From positions 68,189,501 through 68,253,500 of the forward strand of contig CM043698.1 of the NCBI GenBank assembly GCA_023935145.1: 64,000 nucleotides of DNA, given 5' to 3'. The notes beneath the pieces are model-generated. The model was given only the letters and a program-made list of their open reading frames with translations. It was not told where the DNA came from and did not search any database. This document shows, piece by piece, positions 11,779 to 22,850 of this stretch. How positions within the stretch are numbered: the first letter of the stretch is position 1; every line of letters starts with the position of its first letter. The stretch comes from Bretschneidera sinensis (taxonomy: Eukaryota > Streptophyta > Magnoliopsida > Brassicales > Akaniaceae). A program made the position numbers and the translations under genes.

Positions 11779-12479
11779 GTGACAGCTGAAGCTCGTGTTG
11801 CTGAACTTGTTGCAGCTTCAGGATCCTCTGATGCTAGCAATAATTTAGCAATACAAAATGAAGTCTTCACCGACCTTTTGGGTGAAGAGAGTTCTGGTCG
11901 TGTCCGAGGTCACGGGTTTGGAGTTATACCCTCTATTGTGTACGGACTTTTAGCTCAAATGAGGAATGATATGGGATACCATGGGGCTTATATTGAAGAG
12001 ATAAATAGTCTTAGAGAACAAATAGAAGAAAACAATCAACAGCATGCGCATCAGATTGAACAATATGCGCATCAGATTGAACAGCAAGCGCATCAGATTC
12101 AAGAAATAACAGCTAAGCACGATGATCAAATGAACAGTATACAATCCTAAATGGATGAGTTGAAGTCTTTACTATAGCATTTGGTTAATAGAGGACCTCA
12201 AAATTGATGTCAAGTGTGATGGTAAAATAATTTTCCAAACTCTCTTCACCCATTATTTTGTTTTGTATGAATTTTATATGTTAATTATGATTGTTTTTTT
12301 TGTTTGTAAATGAGATGACTTTTGTATTGAGTAAAGGAATTTTTATGGATATTTGATGGTACATTTTATATATTAAAGAACATTTTAAATTTTATGGATT
12401 TGATGGTACATTTTATTTATTGAAGGGTATTAGTGTTGATATTTAAACCAAATTAATGTAAAAAACACAATTAAAGCAC

Positions 12480-12723
12480 TTTTAGCAGCACTTTTAGCGG
12501 CGCTTAAAAGTGCCGCAATATGCGTAATGTCACCTATATAGGGACGCTTCTAAGTGCCGGTATATTGCGGTGCTTAAAAGCGCCGAAAAAATATGCACAT
12601 TGCGGCGCTTAGAGAAAGTGCCGGTGTTTGCACTTCGACACTACACATACCGGCGCTTTACCCGGCGCGAAGCGCCGAAATATGCAAAAAAAAGCGCTGG
12701 CGGTGACCTTTTTTCTTGTAGTG
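12480..12723 (+). repeat. CACTA subterminal repeats and terminal inverted repeat
   Basis: A GC-rich island in AT-rich DNA. The motif GCGGCGCTT or its complement AAGCGCCG recurs at least eight times in both orientations between 12495 and 12700, some as hairpins (for example CCGGCGCGAAGCGCCG near 12662). It ends in the terminal repeat CTTGTAGTG. Such repeats are known in CACTA elements as transposase-binding sites; that role is inferred here. Confidence 0.78.
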
Positions 12724-13329
12724 AAGGCATTATATATATCACATATATATGGCCATTATACTATATTTTATATCAAATTAAAATAATAGAAATTAAATAT
12801 ATATCTTGTTACTGAAACTAGAAAAAAATAATCCTCTCTTTTTTTCTCTCCCTTTCAATGAATGTTTTTTTTAAGGGGAGGGGGCAACGAGAGACTTTTT
12901 GAAGAGTTCTACTGATGGGATCCGGTGGTGTGATTACACCCCAATTTCAATAATGTGAATAGATCAAAAGACAATTTTCTTTATCACTAACTATAAGGTG
13001 AAGCAGATGATTCTATACTTGCTCTCATTATTCCATTTAGTGATTTCGAACTAATATTTTCAAACTTTTTGTTGGGTTAAAACAGGAATATAAAAATTAA
13101 AAAATAGATAAGTTTTGGTACTATACATGGACAGATTGTATTGTGCTTCGATAAAAATGCAAAAAATAGGGTGAGTCTTGCAAATAACTTATATATATGA
13201 AATCCATTTTTTTCATCGTCTCTCTCTTTTTATGATTACAATATTATATAGTCAATTGTATTACTTGATTTTATGTACATTCAATTAACCTAGAAAATAT
13301 GATCCCAGTGCCCAGTACTCTCTCTATTT
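12724..13329. other. AT-rich DNA, nothing recognised
   Basis: Starts with a short TA-rich stretch (12730-12800). No open frame with family features, no terminal repeats seen. Probably host intergenic DNA or very old repeat sequence. Confidence 0.4.
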
Positions 13330-13348
13330 GTTACAGTTGGCCCAACAC

Positions 13349-13584
13349 TTGCAAGGTATGTCGAGGGTGATTATTGAGAGTGACTCTAGGTGGTTTTGTT
13401 ACGGATTGCAGATCGGGAGTCGACCCCTTGGAAATATATTTCAAACTTTAATGATATTGATAATTCTTTGTTGAGTCTTCCTTCAGCTTCCTTTGTGCAT
13501 ACAAGAAGGGAGGCTAATGCGATGACAAATCGTTTAGCAAAACAAGGTGTGTGTAGGGTGGGTTGCTGGGAAGCTAGATGTTGA
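13349..13584 (+). pseudogene. LINE (non-LTR retrotransposon) RNase H remnant
   Basis: Two frames together show the plant LINE RNase H (RVT_3) pattern. First SRVIIESDSRWFCYG, with the catalytic-type ESDS, near 13361-13405. After a one-step frame change, FVHTRREANAMTNRLAKQG (13489-13548), which matches the characteristic H..REAN..AD.LA block. No reverse transcriptase, endonuclease or poly(A) tail is attached, so this is a small scrap of a dead element. Confidence 0.7.
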
Positions 13585-14696
13585 AGGTTTCGTTTAATTA
13601 AGTTAAGGGTGGTCGAGCTACCGGTACTTATGGTTGTGATCTGGAGTGTTTGTGATAAGCTGAATATGTGTTTGATGAATAGCTAATGTTTGGTTTTGGT
13701 CAAACTTGTACTGTTGAAGAGGATTTGTAGTCCAAGTGGTTCCTAGCTGTAGAAGAGGTTTTGTTCTATGTTAGGGGGGAGAGAGTCTAGATTCTATTGT
13801 TGGGATGCTATACAAGTGGTGTTATGCGTTTTGTTGGTGTGTGGGCGTTAGTCTTTACGGTGTTTTTTTGAGGGGAAAAGGTTTATTTTTCAGTGATTAG
13901 GCGTGTTTGTTAGACTTGTTAAGGAATATATGTCGATTGCTCAAGATGTTTTGCTGATTAGCTTTAAAGGATGGGTAAGCTGCTCTGGCTGCTATTTTTG
14001 ATTGACTTCAATTCCGCTGGTGTGTTGCTGCATTTATTTTGGCTTCGGGTGTTTATTCACTCTGCTATTTAAGGGGATTGGTTTTACCGAATGTGTCCTC
14101 TTGCTGAATTTCTTCTCCCTACTAGTTTGTTGTTGCATTTTAGTCAAATGTGTGTGAATACTGCAGTTTATGGAGGTTTCTTTGTTCGCAAATATTGTAT
14201 TAGAAACTTCTACAAGTTTAACCTCTTCTTTGATCAAGGGTGAAGTAGTCTTGCTTTTCGGTGGTTCTTGGTGTGTTTTTTGAGGAGCATAATCTTTAAT
14301 GGCTTGGGTGTTGTTCCTGTTGTACGCACTCTCATAGCTTTTACTTTAACTATTAAGAAATATGGGTCAAGTGCAGAATTTGGGAAATGGACTTATTTTG
14401 CCTATGTATAGAATAATATCTTTGAGTATAAATGTTTTTGCTTAGGAATTAGTCCAATGGAGGAGTTTTGTGATGTTATTAATTAGATGACTTTGTGCAA
14501 ATATGTAGAAGATGGTGTGCTTTGCATGTGGGCATTATTGTGTGTTCTGCTGCATAAATAGCAATGTGTGATTGTGCAGTTGGGATGTCTTGTAAGTATA
14601 GCAACAATGATTGTTTGAGAATGGAGTAGTTCAGGCTTATTTGTAGATTTTGTAACAAGGCAGTTTTAAGCCACATGGTCATAGTGCAAATGTAAT
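13585..14696. other. Unassigned DNA between LINE scrap and C1
   Basis: GT-rich on the plus strand with no convincing coding sequence. The first part may be the decayed 3' end of the same LINE; I found no tail or duplication to prove it. Confidence 0.35.
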
Positions 14697-15567
14697 TGTT
14701 GGGAAACCACCTTAGATGATGCCCAAGAGGTAATCTTCCAAACACCCAAGTCTAGAGTGACTTGTATAAAGAAAAGAGACAGCAACCAATCAAAGCAAGA
14801 AAGAAAAGAACACAAGCAATTTGTTGACGAGGTTCAGCAATATGCTTATGTCCCCGTGAGCTCCTCTGAGCTCTCTGCACTATCTTATCAATGGAGTTCT
14901 TTACAATCAACAACACCCTTCCAAGAACTCACAGGTTCTTGAAGAACAAAAGAAGAGGAAGAAGACGAAGGTGATAAGAACTAACCCTGGAATTTTCCCA
15001 AGAAAATTCCCCTTACAAGCCCTTGAATCCCTTTCTATTCTACTCTCTCTCTTTCTAAACAACCAACCTCTCTGCAGAATCTCTCTTGAGTTTAGTGTCT
15101 TTTGCACTCTTACAATTGATCTCACTTTTAATCACAAGTTATGTTATGACTTTTGAAGGTAGGTGACCCTTTATATAGTGCACCAACTTCTTGACCAATC
15201 TTGAGGGTCAATATCCACCCTTAGATCTAGAAGACTAATCATCCATAGCCCTTGATTAATCCTTGGTGATCCTACGCATTTTGAACATGTCTCATGAACC
15301 ACTTTAAAAACTGAAACATGTGTGCATCAGTGTGCCTAGCGCCACAGCCCAGAACAGGGGAAGCCACGGCCCAGGGCAAAGCACACTTCCTCAAGCTTCT
15401 GGGTGCCGCGGCCTGGGGGAGATTGAACTGTGGCGCACACCTCCTCTAGGCCTCCTCCTTGCTGGGCACTACGGCCTGGTAAGGCTGTGCCGCGGCGCAC
15501 ATTGGTGCTGAACATGCTGATTTTATTCTTCCACCTTCTTGTTTAAACCTCAGATAAAATACCAACA
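14697..15567 (-). repeat. LTR of C1 (3' LTR)
   Basis: 871 bp. On the plus strand it starts TGTTGGGAAACCACC and ends ACCAACA, followed by GTCTTTACCTTTGTC, which is the element's polypurine tract on the minus strand. Recognisably related to the C2 LTRs (51195, 55644) and the solo LTR at 35926, but more diverged. The host bases to its left are GTAAT (14692-14696); the 5' LTR is outside the window. Confidence 0.88.
15170..15515 (-). promoter_or_regulatory. C1 LTR promoter: TATA box plus GC-rich repeat block
   Basis: TATATAAA on the minus strand at 15170-15177. Upstream of it (15330-15510) lies a GC-rich cluster with GTGCCGCGGCC, GTGCCGCGGCGCAC and looser relatives such as AGCCACGGCCCAGGG and GGGCACTACGGCC. 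The layout parallels the palindrome block and TATA box of the gypsy LTRs in this window. Confidence 0.55.
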
Positions 15568-16754
15568 GTCTTTACCTTTGTCCAAGCGTTTAAACCCGAA
15601 CCCATTGTGCAGAGAACTCAGTATCCAAACTCATCTTGAGTCATCATATTAACCGACTCCAATCCTAATAAATCTAAGGCAATGATTGAACTTGCTTAGA
15701 GGTAGAACTTTAGTACCTAAATCCGCAGGGTTTTCTTCTGTGGCCACCTTGTCCACATGGATGCATCATTTCGTAACATTTTCCCGAATGAAATGGTACC
15801 GAACATCCATGTGCTTTATCCTCTCATGGAACACCGAATTCTTGCACAAGTGCACTGCACTTTAGCTATCTGAATACACCACAACCTGGTCCTCTAGTAC
15901 CTTCAACTCTTCCAACAACCTTTTGCACCACATAGCCTCTTTGATAGCTTCCGTAGCCGCTATGTACTCAGCCTCGGTTGTTGAGAGTGCTACCACTGGC
16001 TGCAACTGAGCCTTCTAACTTTCACAACATCCATTTAAGTTGAAGAAATAGGAGGTAATTGATCTCCTTTTATCCTGGTCTGCTCCATAGTCTGAATCAG
16101 CATAACCCTCAAGGCAGATGGACTTACCCCTCTTCTTATAAACCAGCCCCACATCTAGGCTTCCCTTCAAGTACCTCAGCAACCACTTCATCCCAAGCTA
16201 ATGCTCCTTTCTAGGATTACTCATAAACCTACTAAGGACACTTATTGCATAAGCAATATCAGGTCTAGTACTTACCATGGTGAACATTACAGAACCAACC
16301 GCACTAGAGTAGGGGACCTTTTCCATTTCCTTCTTCTCCTCATTCGATCTTAGACATTGATCACTAGAGAACTTGAAATGACCAGCAAGGGGAATCTTCA
16401 CTGGTTTGCTATCTTCCATAAAGAACTTAGATATCATCTTCTTTATGTAGGAAGTTTGAGAGATCTTCAATCTGTTTCTCTCCCTTTCCTGGATGATACA
16501 CATCCCAAGGATCTTCTGTGCATGGCCAAGATCCTTCATCTCAAACTTCTCACTGAGTTGAGTCTTCAATTTCTTATCCTCTCCATACTGCTCCCAACCC
16601 GTAACATATCATCAATATAGATCAGGATGATCACCACTTCCTCCACCTTGTGCCCCTTGTAATACAAGCACGAATCATAGTAGCTCCTCATGAAACCCAG
16701 GCTGGTTACAAAGGAATCGAACCTCTTATTCCATTGCCGAGGTGATTGCTTAAA
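15568..16754 (-). pseudogene. pol: C1 pol: second half of RT and RNase H
   Basis: RT palm at 16566-16754: GFKQSPRQWNKRFDSF, YDSCLYYKG and the catalytic motif ILIYIDDML (Y-x-D-D, intact). It continues at 16198-16569 through the thumb (EKFEMKDLGHAQKILGM, TSYIKKMI, PYSSAVGSVMFTM, TRPDIAYAISVLSRFM). RNase H follows toward 15568, broken by stops. RT copies element RNA to DNA and RNase H removes the RNA. The other half of RT is at 46659-46905. Confidence 0.85.
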
Positions 16755-16759
16755 GCCAT

Positions 16760-16876
16760 TGATGAGAGCCATAAAATTCATCTCAATAGTGTTTAATTGT
16801 TAGCATTTTAAGATTGATCTCGGTCTTTATTGTACTTTTATATGTTAATAACTCTAAAGTGATATTATTGGACCAC
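16760..16876 (+). repeat. G2 5' LTR, first 117 bp
   Basis: Starts TGATGAGAGCCATAAAATTC, like the G2 3' LTR at 45369. It stops at GGACCAC, where G1 begins, and resumes at 27570. Confidence 0.9.
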
Positions 16877-18528
16877 TGATGAGAGTCATATAATGCATCT
16901 AAACAATACTTAATTGTTAGCATTTTAGAGTTGATCTCGGTCATAATCGCACTTTTACATGTTAATAACTCTAAAGTGATATTCATAAATCATTGACTTA
17001 TTTTGATGCATTTTCAAGTGCTTTGAGTACAAAAGAGATGATAAAGCGATCCACGTTTAAAGCGCCAAAAGATCTTGGGTGTCGGTGCTCGTATTTGTCC
17101 AAGGTTTAGACATGTCCAAACATGACTCAAAGATGATTAAAGTCTAAATTAATGTTGGAGTAATAAAGTACAGTAAGTTAAAAGACTGCACACAAGTGTG
17201 TGCATCACTTTGGAGCAAGGTAAGGGTAGGCACACTAGTGTGTGCACTTTTGCATACAAGCTAAAGGAGTTTCACTAAATTGCCAGAATTTCCTGTACAG
17301 ATCAATCATCTTTGCAGATTAAACTATATTGATTTAGGAAGAACCATGAGATGAGCCATATATTCTTAGAAAGATCCGGAAGTCTATTTTCTGGAGAATT
17401 TTACGATTCGTAAAAAGGAGTTTTCTAGAGAAAGTTATGGCAGTTTTAGTAGACACAGGTCAGGCCTCCAGATCAGCATCCACCTAGCGCCGCGCCCCTC
17501 CCTTTCCAGCACTGCACTCTCACTTTCCAGCTCCCACTCGGTCCAAGACCAAATTAGGGCTGCACAATGACATTTTCTGGACAAAAATGCCCCTAACTAC
17601 TTGTGATCTATAAATAGATGCTTAAAGAGTGTGCAACCAACATTCATTTTGAAGAAAGAAAAGAGAGAGCAAGGTTTTGGGATCCAAGTTTAGCATTCTT
17701 CCAAGTTTTCTTTGGTTTCAAATCAAGGGGAGAACATCCATATTGTTCATCCACCTTGAACTCCATGGCCAAATCAAGGGGAGAGCATCCATATTGTTCT
17801 TCCACCTTGAACTCCATGGCCAACTAATCATCTTACAAGGGAAAGGGATGAATCTTTAGGGATTTATTGTTCTTTATTTCCTGTTCTTGATTCGGTTGTA
17901 CGGATTTATTGTTGAATATTGTTTATGAATTATCCATTGATTAAGAAAGAAGGATTTGAGTTCATGTTATAGATGCACTTTTTATTCTTCTTCTTTTAGA
18001 TTCTCTTAATCCGGTGATTGCATCCTTCTCTTCCATTGAGGTTGTTTGGATGTGATTGATTCCGGTAGATTTATCTTATTGATTGTCCATTACTGTGATA
18101 TTGTCATTAAAGATATATTGTTGTTTCTTGATAATCTTTAAGATCAGTCATGTGTGCATGAACCAGAATCAATGATTAATTTGTAGAAATTATATTAGAG
18201 TTATAAATGTGCTTGATTGAATATATTCCGATTGCTTGTTTGGGAGGTGAAACTTGCAATCGAGATAAAATCAATTGAATCAAGAGTGGAAATAGGGAAC
18301 GAACCTAAGGAGGATTCCCGGAACCTTGTTATTTCTCATTTATATTTCATTTACATTTACGCAATTTTTCTCACATTATCTCATTATCAAAACCCAAAAA
18401 TCTTTCGTTTAAATTTTATCGTTCGTTTTAAAGTTTACACATTTTCCTTTATACCTAACTTGTTTCCCTATGGAATCGACACCCCAAAGCCGTACTACAA
18501 TAACCGTGTTATACTTTGGGCGTAATTA
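16877..18528 (+). repeat. G1 5' LTR
   Basis: 1652 bp, beginning TGATGAGAGTCATATAATGC and ending GGGCGTAATTA. TATA box at 17609-17616. Upstream are two imperfect palindromes built on GCACAC(A/T)AGTGTGTGC (17190-17205 and about 17230-17247) and a GC-rich stretch (17480-17545). A 40 bp duplication (ATCAAGGGGAGA...GAACTCCATGGCC) lies at 17726-17820. The last three bases differ from the 3' LTR (TTA against TCA). Confidence 0.93.
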
Positions 18529-18533
18529 AATTT

Positions 18534-18551
18534 TGGCATCGTTGCCAGGGA
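18534..18551 (+). other. G1 primer binding site, mutated
   Basis: TGGCATCGTTGCCAGGGA, compared with TGGCGCCGTTGCCGGGGA in G2 and A. The family site is complementary to the 3' end of tRNA-Asp. The changes are consistent with C-to-T or G-to-A decay after insertion. Confidence 0.85.
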
Positions 18552-18822
18552 AACACGTAAGTACAAGGAAACTTGTCAACTCTAAGTGTGAAGGTAAAAG
18601 AATCGTAAATATTTTTCTTTTAAGCAGTTTGTAAATACGATAATATCGTTCCTTTACTTTGGTTTTGATTTTCTAATTTTCTTTTATTATTCTGTTTTAT
18701 TTATTTATTTATTATTATGTTTTATGTATTTATTTATTGATTTGTTACTTTATTTTATGTGTTTATTTATTTATTTATTACTCTGTTTTATTTATTTATT
18801 CCCCCTCTAAATTAATTGGTGC
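18552..18822 (+). repeat. G1 leader with TTTA simple repeats
   Basis: Untranslated leader between the primer site and the gag start; 18690-18800 is mostly TTTA/TTTAT repeats. G2 has only a short counterpart (28850-28890). Confidence 0.6.
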
Positions 18823-20483
18823 ATGCTTAGACCGAGAGATTCGCGAGGTAGATTCATTAGAGGACCCAAATTAGAGTTACCCTCTCCTTCCACCTCTATT
18901 GGTGAAACCTCGCCTAGATCAAACCATAGTGCACCCCCATCAGAGAATTTAGAGGATTTTGTTAACATTGCTGAAAATCCTAATGAGAATGGCGCTAGGA
19001 CACTTAAAAATTACCTACATCCTAGCCGGATAGCCACACCATCGTGCATTATGTTTCCAGCCAATACCCGTCATCAAGATTTTAAAACAGGGATGATACA
19101 ACTTCTCCCTACTTTTCATGGCATGGAAAACGAAAACCCCTATGTGCACATTAGAGAATTTGAGGAAGTAGTTGCGACTTTCCATAGTCACGATGCAACT
19201 GATGATATCGTGAGACTCAATTTTTTTCCTTTCTCCTTGAAGGATAAAGCTAAAAGTTGGTTATACTCATTGAGACCACGATCAATTGGGTCATGGAATG
19301 AGATGACCCAAGTCTTTTTTAACAAATACTTCCTTCAACATAAGACTAATGCATTGAAAAGACAAATATCCACCTTTGCACAAAAGGAAAACGAGACTTT
19401 GTATCAGTCTTGGGAGAAATTTAAAGAGTTATTAAGTATGTGTCCACATCATGGGTACGAAAATTGGCATTTAGTGAGCTATTTCTATGAGGGTCTTACC
19501 TATAGAGAACGCCAATTTGTCGAGATGATGTGTAATGGTGAGTTTTTGCAAAAAGACCCTGATGAGGCTATTGAGTACCTCAATGAGATTGCTGAAAAAG
19601 CTCACACATGGACTGGACCTAGTGCTATTGAGAGCACAAATAGGTCATGACCTATAGGAAACCCTAGTGGTGGAGAAATCTACCATCTTAGGGAAGAGAA
19701 TAACCTTACGGCCAAGGTCGAGATGTTACTAGGGAGTTAGAGGCATTAAAAACTAAAAAACCAGCACACATGGTTAGTCAGGCCGAACCTTTAGAATCAT
19801 TTTTTGTGTGTGGCGGGGTTTATCATCCCGCCCAAGATTGTCCCACATTTGTGGACATAAGAGGGCTATACGAGGAACAATGCAATACCTTAGGCATGTA
19901 CAAGAAGCCCTCAGCACCCTTCTCTAACACTTATAATCCGGGGTGGCGAGATCACCCCAACTTCAGTTGGAAATCTGAAAATCAACAGCATGCACAGCCC
20001 CCTAGATCATACCCAGCACCTTATCATGCACCCTCATCCTTTAGAAATTCTTTAGAAGACACCTTACATGTTTTTATAGAAGCACAAAGCAAGACAAACC
20101 AAAAGTATGAGGCGTTAATTACACAGTTGGTTGAGGAAAACAAAGAAATAAGGAGCCAAGTGTCTAAATTAATGAGCTCCTTGAGTATGACTAAGCGAGG
20201 TAAGTTCCCTGCCCAAGCTCAGTCCATACCTCACGGTCAACATATGGCACAAGAAAATGTGAAAGATGTAAATGCCATTGTGACCCGAAGTGGTAAGTCA
20301 CTACACATTCCACTAGAGAATAAACCCGAGAATGTGAGAAAGGGTCAAACCAGTAGTGAAACCGAACTGTCTAAAGACCCTGAAGTGACCAAAAATCTTG
20401 TTAAGGCACCATTCCTCCAAGCTTTAAAATCCAACAAGAAAAATATGGAAATAAATGATGAAATCCTTGAGAACTTAAGGTAA
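18823..20483 (+). pseudogene. gag: G1 gag
   Basis: Starts at ATG 18823 (MLRPRDSRGRFIRG). The capsid (retrotransposon gag domain) spans about residues 80-250, with FFPFSLKDKAKSWL, FFNKYFLQHKT and LLSMCPHHGYENW. After a stop at 19648 and a one-base frame change, 19770-20483 carries the zinc knuckle region (CGGVYHPAQDCP; the first Cys pair reads FFVCGG, so one Cys is lost) and YNPGWRDHPNFSW. The C-terminus ends at a TAA (20481) where G2 has CAA. Gag would form the virus-like particle. Confidence 0.9.
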
Positions 20484-21313
20484 GTGAAACTTAATCTCCC
20501 ACTTTTGCATGTGATTAAACAAGTCCCCACCTATGCAAAAGTTCTCAAAGATTTATGCACAATTAAGAGGAAACATCATGTCAAGAAAACAACTTTCCTA
20601 ACTGAGCAAGTTAGTGCACTAATTGAGCAAAGAATCCCCCCAAAATACAAAGATCCGATCTATCCTACCATTGCTTGCAGCATTGGAAATCATGAGGTTG
20701 GACAAGCCTTACTAGATCTAGGAGTTAGTGTGAACCTGATGCCATTTTCCATTTACTTACAGCTGGGGTTAGGAAAAATCAAACCAACCGGCGTAGTATT
20801 ACAATTAGCTGATCGTTCAGTCAAAGTACCCTGAGGTTTGGTTGAGAATGTTTTGATTCAAATTGATAAATTTTGTTATCCTGTTGATTTCTTAATTCTT
20901 GATACTACTTCTGTTGTAGACACTAACTCTAAAATCCCTTTGATTTTGGGTAGACCTTTTCTTGCTACTACCAATGCTCTAATAAATTGTAGGAATGGAC
21001 TCATGAAGCTGTCCTTTGGCAACATGACCCTTGAAGTAAATATTTTCAATGTTGCAAAACAGCCCGAAGATGAGGATGAAAACCACTAGCTTTACATGAT
21101 CGAGTCACTCGTCAATGAGGGAGTATTCTTAACTCATGATTATGACCCTATTGAAAATTTTCTTGTTAATCTGAGATAGATTTATTTGATGATAAAACTG
21201 ATGTAATTGATATATGTGCTGTTTTTGACAAATCTCAGGATTATGGAAATCGAGCATGGCAACCAAGGTTTGAGGAGCTGCCCGAAAGAAGCAAGACTTA
21301 AGTCCCCTCAAGT
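20484..21313 (+). pseudogene. G1 aspartic protease
   Basis: Active site ALLDLGVSVNLMPFS (20708-20755), then VVLQLADRSVK. A TGA at 20832 interrupts the flap region (PRG in relatives). It resumes at 20838 with NVLIQIDKFCYPVDFLIL and KIPLILGRPFLATTNALI. TAG at 21087 replaces a CAG of G2. The linker to RT (21090-21313) is frameshifted. Would process Gag-Pol. Confidence 0.85.
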
Positions 21314-22850
21314 GTGGAAGCACCTAAAGTTGAATTGAAGCCACTACCTAAGGGTCTAAATCATGCCTTTCTCGGTCCAGGTGATACCTTTCTTGTTATT
21401 ATTTCTTCTGAATTATCTGAGACCCAAGGTAAGAGATTAATTCAAACTTTAAATGAACACAAATCAGCCCTAGGATGGAGCATGGCTGATTTAAAGGGAA
21501 TTAGTCCCCTGATCTGCTCCCATAAAATAAATCTGGATGAAGGAACCAGTCCTCGTAGAGACCCTCAACTTAGAATTAACCCCACTATGAAAGAAGTAGT
21601 GAAAAATAAAGTGCTGAAACTATTAGATTCGGGTATTATATATCCCATAGCTGATAGTAAATAGGTAAGCCCTACGCAAGTCGTCCCTAAAAAGTCCGGA
21701 GTCACTGTGATAAAGAATGACCTAGGAGAGTTAATCCCTACCAAGCTTGTAACCGGGTGACGTATGTGCATTGATTACAGAAAATTAAATGCTGCCACCC
21801 GGAAAGACCACTTCCCACTCCCTTTTATTGACCAAATTCTTGAACATGTAGCTGGTCATCCCTTTTACTATTTTCTAGATGGCTATTCTGGTTACTATCA
21901 AATAGAAATTACATTAGAAGACCAAGAAATACCACATTTACTTGTCCCTTTGGCACCTATGCTTTTTGTAGAATGCCATTCGGATTATGTAATGCCTCTG
22001 CTACTTTTCAACGCTGCATGATGAGTATTTTTAGTGACATGGTTAAAAATTGCATGGAGGTTTTTATGGATGACCTAACTGTTTTTGGATCTTCATTTGA
22101 AACATGCTTAATGAATTTAGAAAAAGTATTAATTTGTTGCGAGGAAAAAGAATTAGTTTTAAATTGGGAAAAATACCATTTCATGGTACAATCCGGTATT
22201 GTCTTATGGCATATTGTCTCTTCTAAAGGAATAGAGGTTGATCAATCTAAGATTGAATTAATCTCTAAATTACCTGCCCCGAAGACAATAAAGGATGTGA
22301 GATCTTTCCTTGGTCATGCTGGTTTTTATAGGAGGTTCATACAAAATTTTTCAAATATATCTAGACCACTATGTGCCCTCCTAGTTAAAGATACCCCTTT
22401 TGAGTGGACTCAAGCTTGTCAAGAGGCCTTTAAAGCGCTGATTGGCAAGCTTACTTCCGCACCTATAATGTGGTCGCCGGATTGGACTTTACCTTTTGAA
22501 ATCATGTGCGATGCTAGTGACTACGCTGTATGTGCTGTTCTTGGACAACGAAGGGAGGGTAAACCTTTTGTCATTTACTATGCTAGTAAGACTTTAATTA
22601 GTGCTCAAATGAATTACTCTACAACTGAAAAAAAGTTGCTAGCTGTAGTATTTGCTTTAGATAAATTTCGTGCTCATTTAATTGGTTCTCCTATCCTTAT
22701 TTTTACAGATCATGCAGCCCTCAAATATCTTCTTACGAAGAAGGACGCTAAGGCACGACTAATCCAACGGATTCTCCTCTTGCAAGAATTTGATATCACC
22801 ATCAAAGATAAAAAAAATGAGTGGAGAATGTAGTAGTTGACCATTTATCT
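21314..22850 (+). pseudogene. pol: G1 reverse transcriptase and RNase H
   Basis: RT starts in KNKVLKLLDSGIIYPI. A TAG (21662) and a TGA (21758) stand where G2 has TGG. It continues MCIDYRKLNAATRKDHFPLPF and [11 protein letters not shown], then after a frameshift near 21950 [16 protein letters not shown] and the catalytic FMDDLTVFG. RNase H follows at about 22490-22800 ([40 protein letters not shown]), its Asp and Glu residues kept. The long open piece is 21973-22833. Of the gypsy copies here this is the only one with the RT active site. Confidence 0.9.

Larger units (their letters stand above)
7465..12207 (+). pseudogene. Transposase_24-type CACTA protein, five-exon pseudogene
   Basis: Exons inferred from reading frame and GT/AG sites: 7465-7709, 7834-about 8042, 8136-8228, 8314-8415 and 11779-12207. 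They encode the usual blocks of plant Transposase_24 proteins: KIVVHFNARNQPI and NYADWKKVP (exon 1), QWKQLVNYWF (2), CPHTTSLKSF (3), GRVEFFAETHKRKD (4) and GRVRGHGFGVIPS with a Gln-rich coiled coil containing three HAHQIEQ-like repeats (5). Stops interrupt exon 4 (TAA 8407-8409) and exon 5 (TAA and TAG after codon 123, probably from CAA and CAG). The N-terminal part upstream of exon 1 is absent. The role of this family in CACTA mobility is not settled; I infer DNA binding. No catalytic transposase (TNP2-type) is seen. Confidence 0.75.
7326..12723 (+). mobile_element. CACTA (En/Spm) transposon, right end present, left end missing
   Basis: The right terminus is clear. The last bases, TTTTTCTTGTAGTG, are the inverse of CACTACAAGAAAAA, the standard terminal repeat of plant CACTA elements, and they end at 12723. 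A subterminal zone rich in CGGCGCTT motifs precedes it. The one gene inside (7465-12207) has the Transposase_24 features common in plant CACTA elements. No CACTACAAG start is found near 7326, where broken gag of G0 abuts, so the left end is lost. The base triplet after the terminus is AAG; no matching triplet can be checked. Confidence 0.82.
14697..16754 (-). mobile_element. Copia element C1, 3' part (LTR, RNase H, RT)
   Basis: Left part of a minus-strand copia element whose other part lies at 46659-48777. It holds the 3' LTR (14697-15567), then RNase H and the second half of RT. RT breaks off at 16754 and resumes at 46659 after the 30 kb element G2; GCCAT is duplicated at the junctions. C1 is the oldest layer of the nest. 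Confidence 0.9.

Noticed and set aside
13330..13600. Host RNase H-like gene
   Set aside because: The REAN...LAK block and ESDS motif fit plant LINE RNase H; the frame is shifted and nothing else of a gene is present.
17618..17859. Small open frames in the G1 LTR (MLKECATNIH and its twin at 26654)
   Set aside because: Present only because the LTR occurs twice; they cover the TATA-downstream leader and a 40 bp duplication, not a conserved protein.
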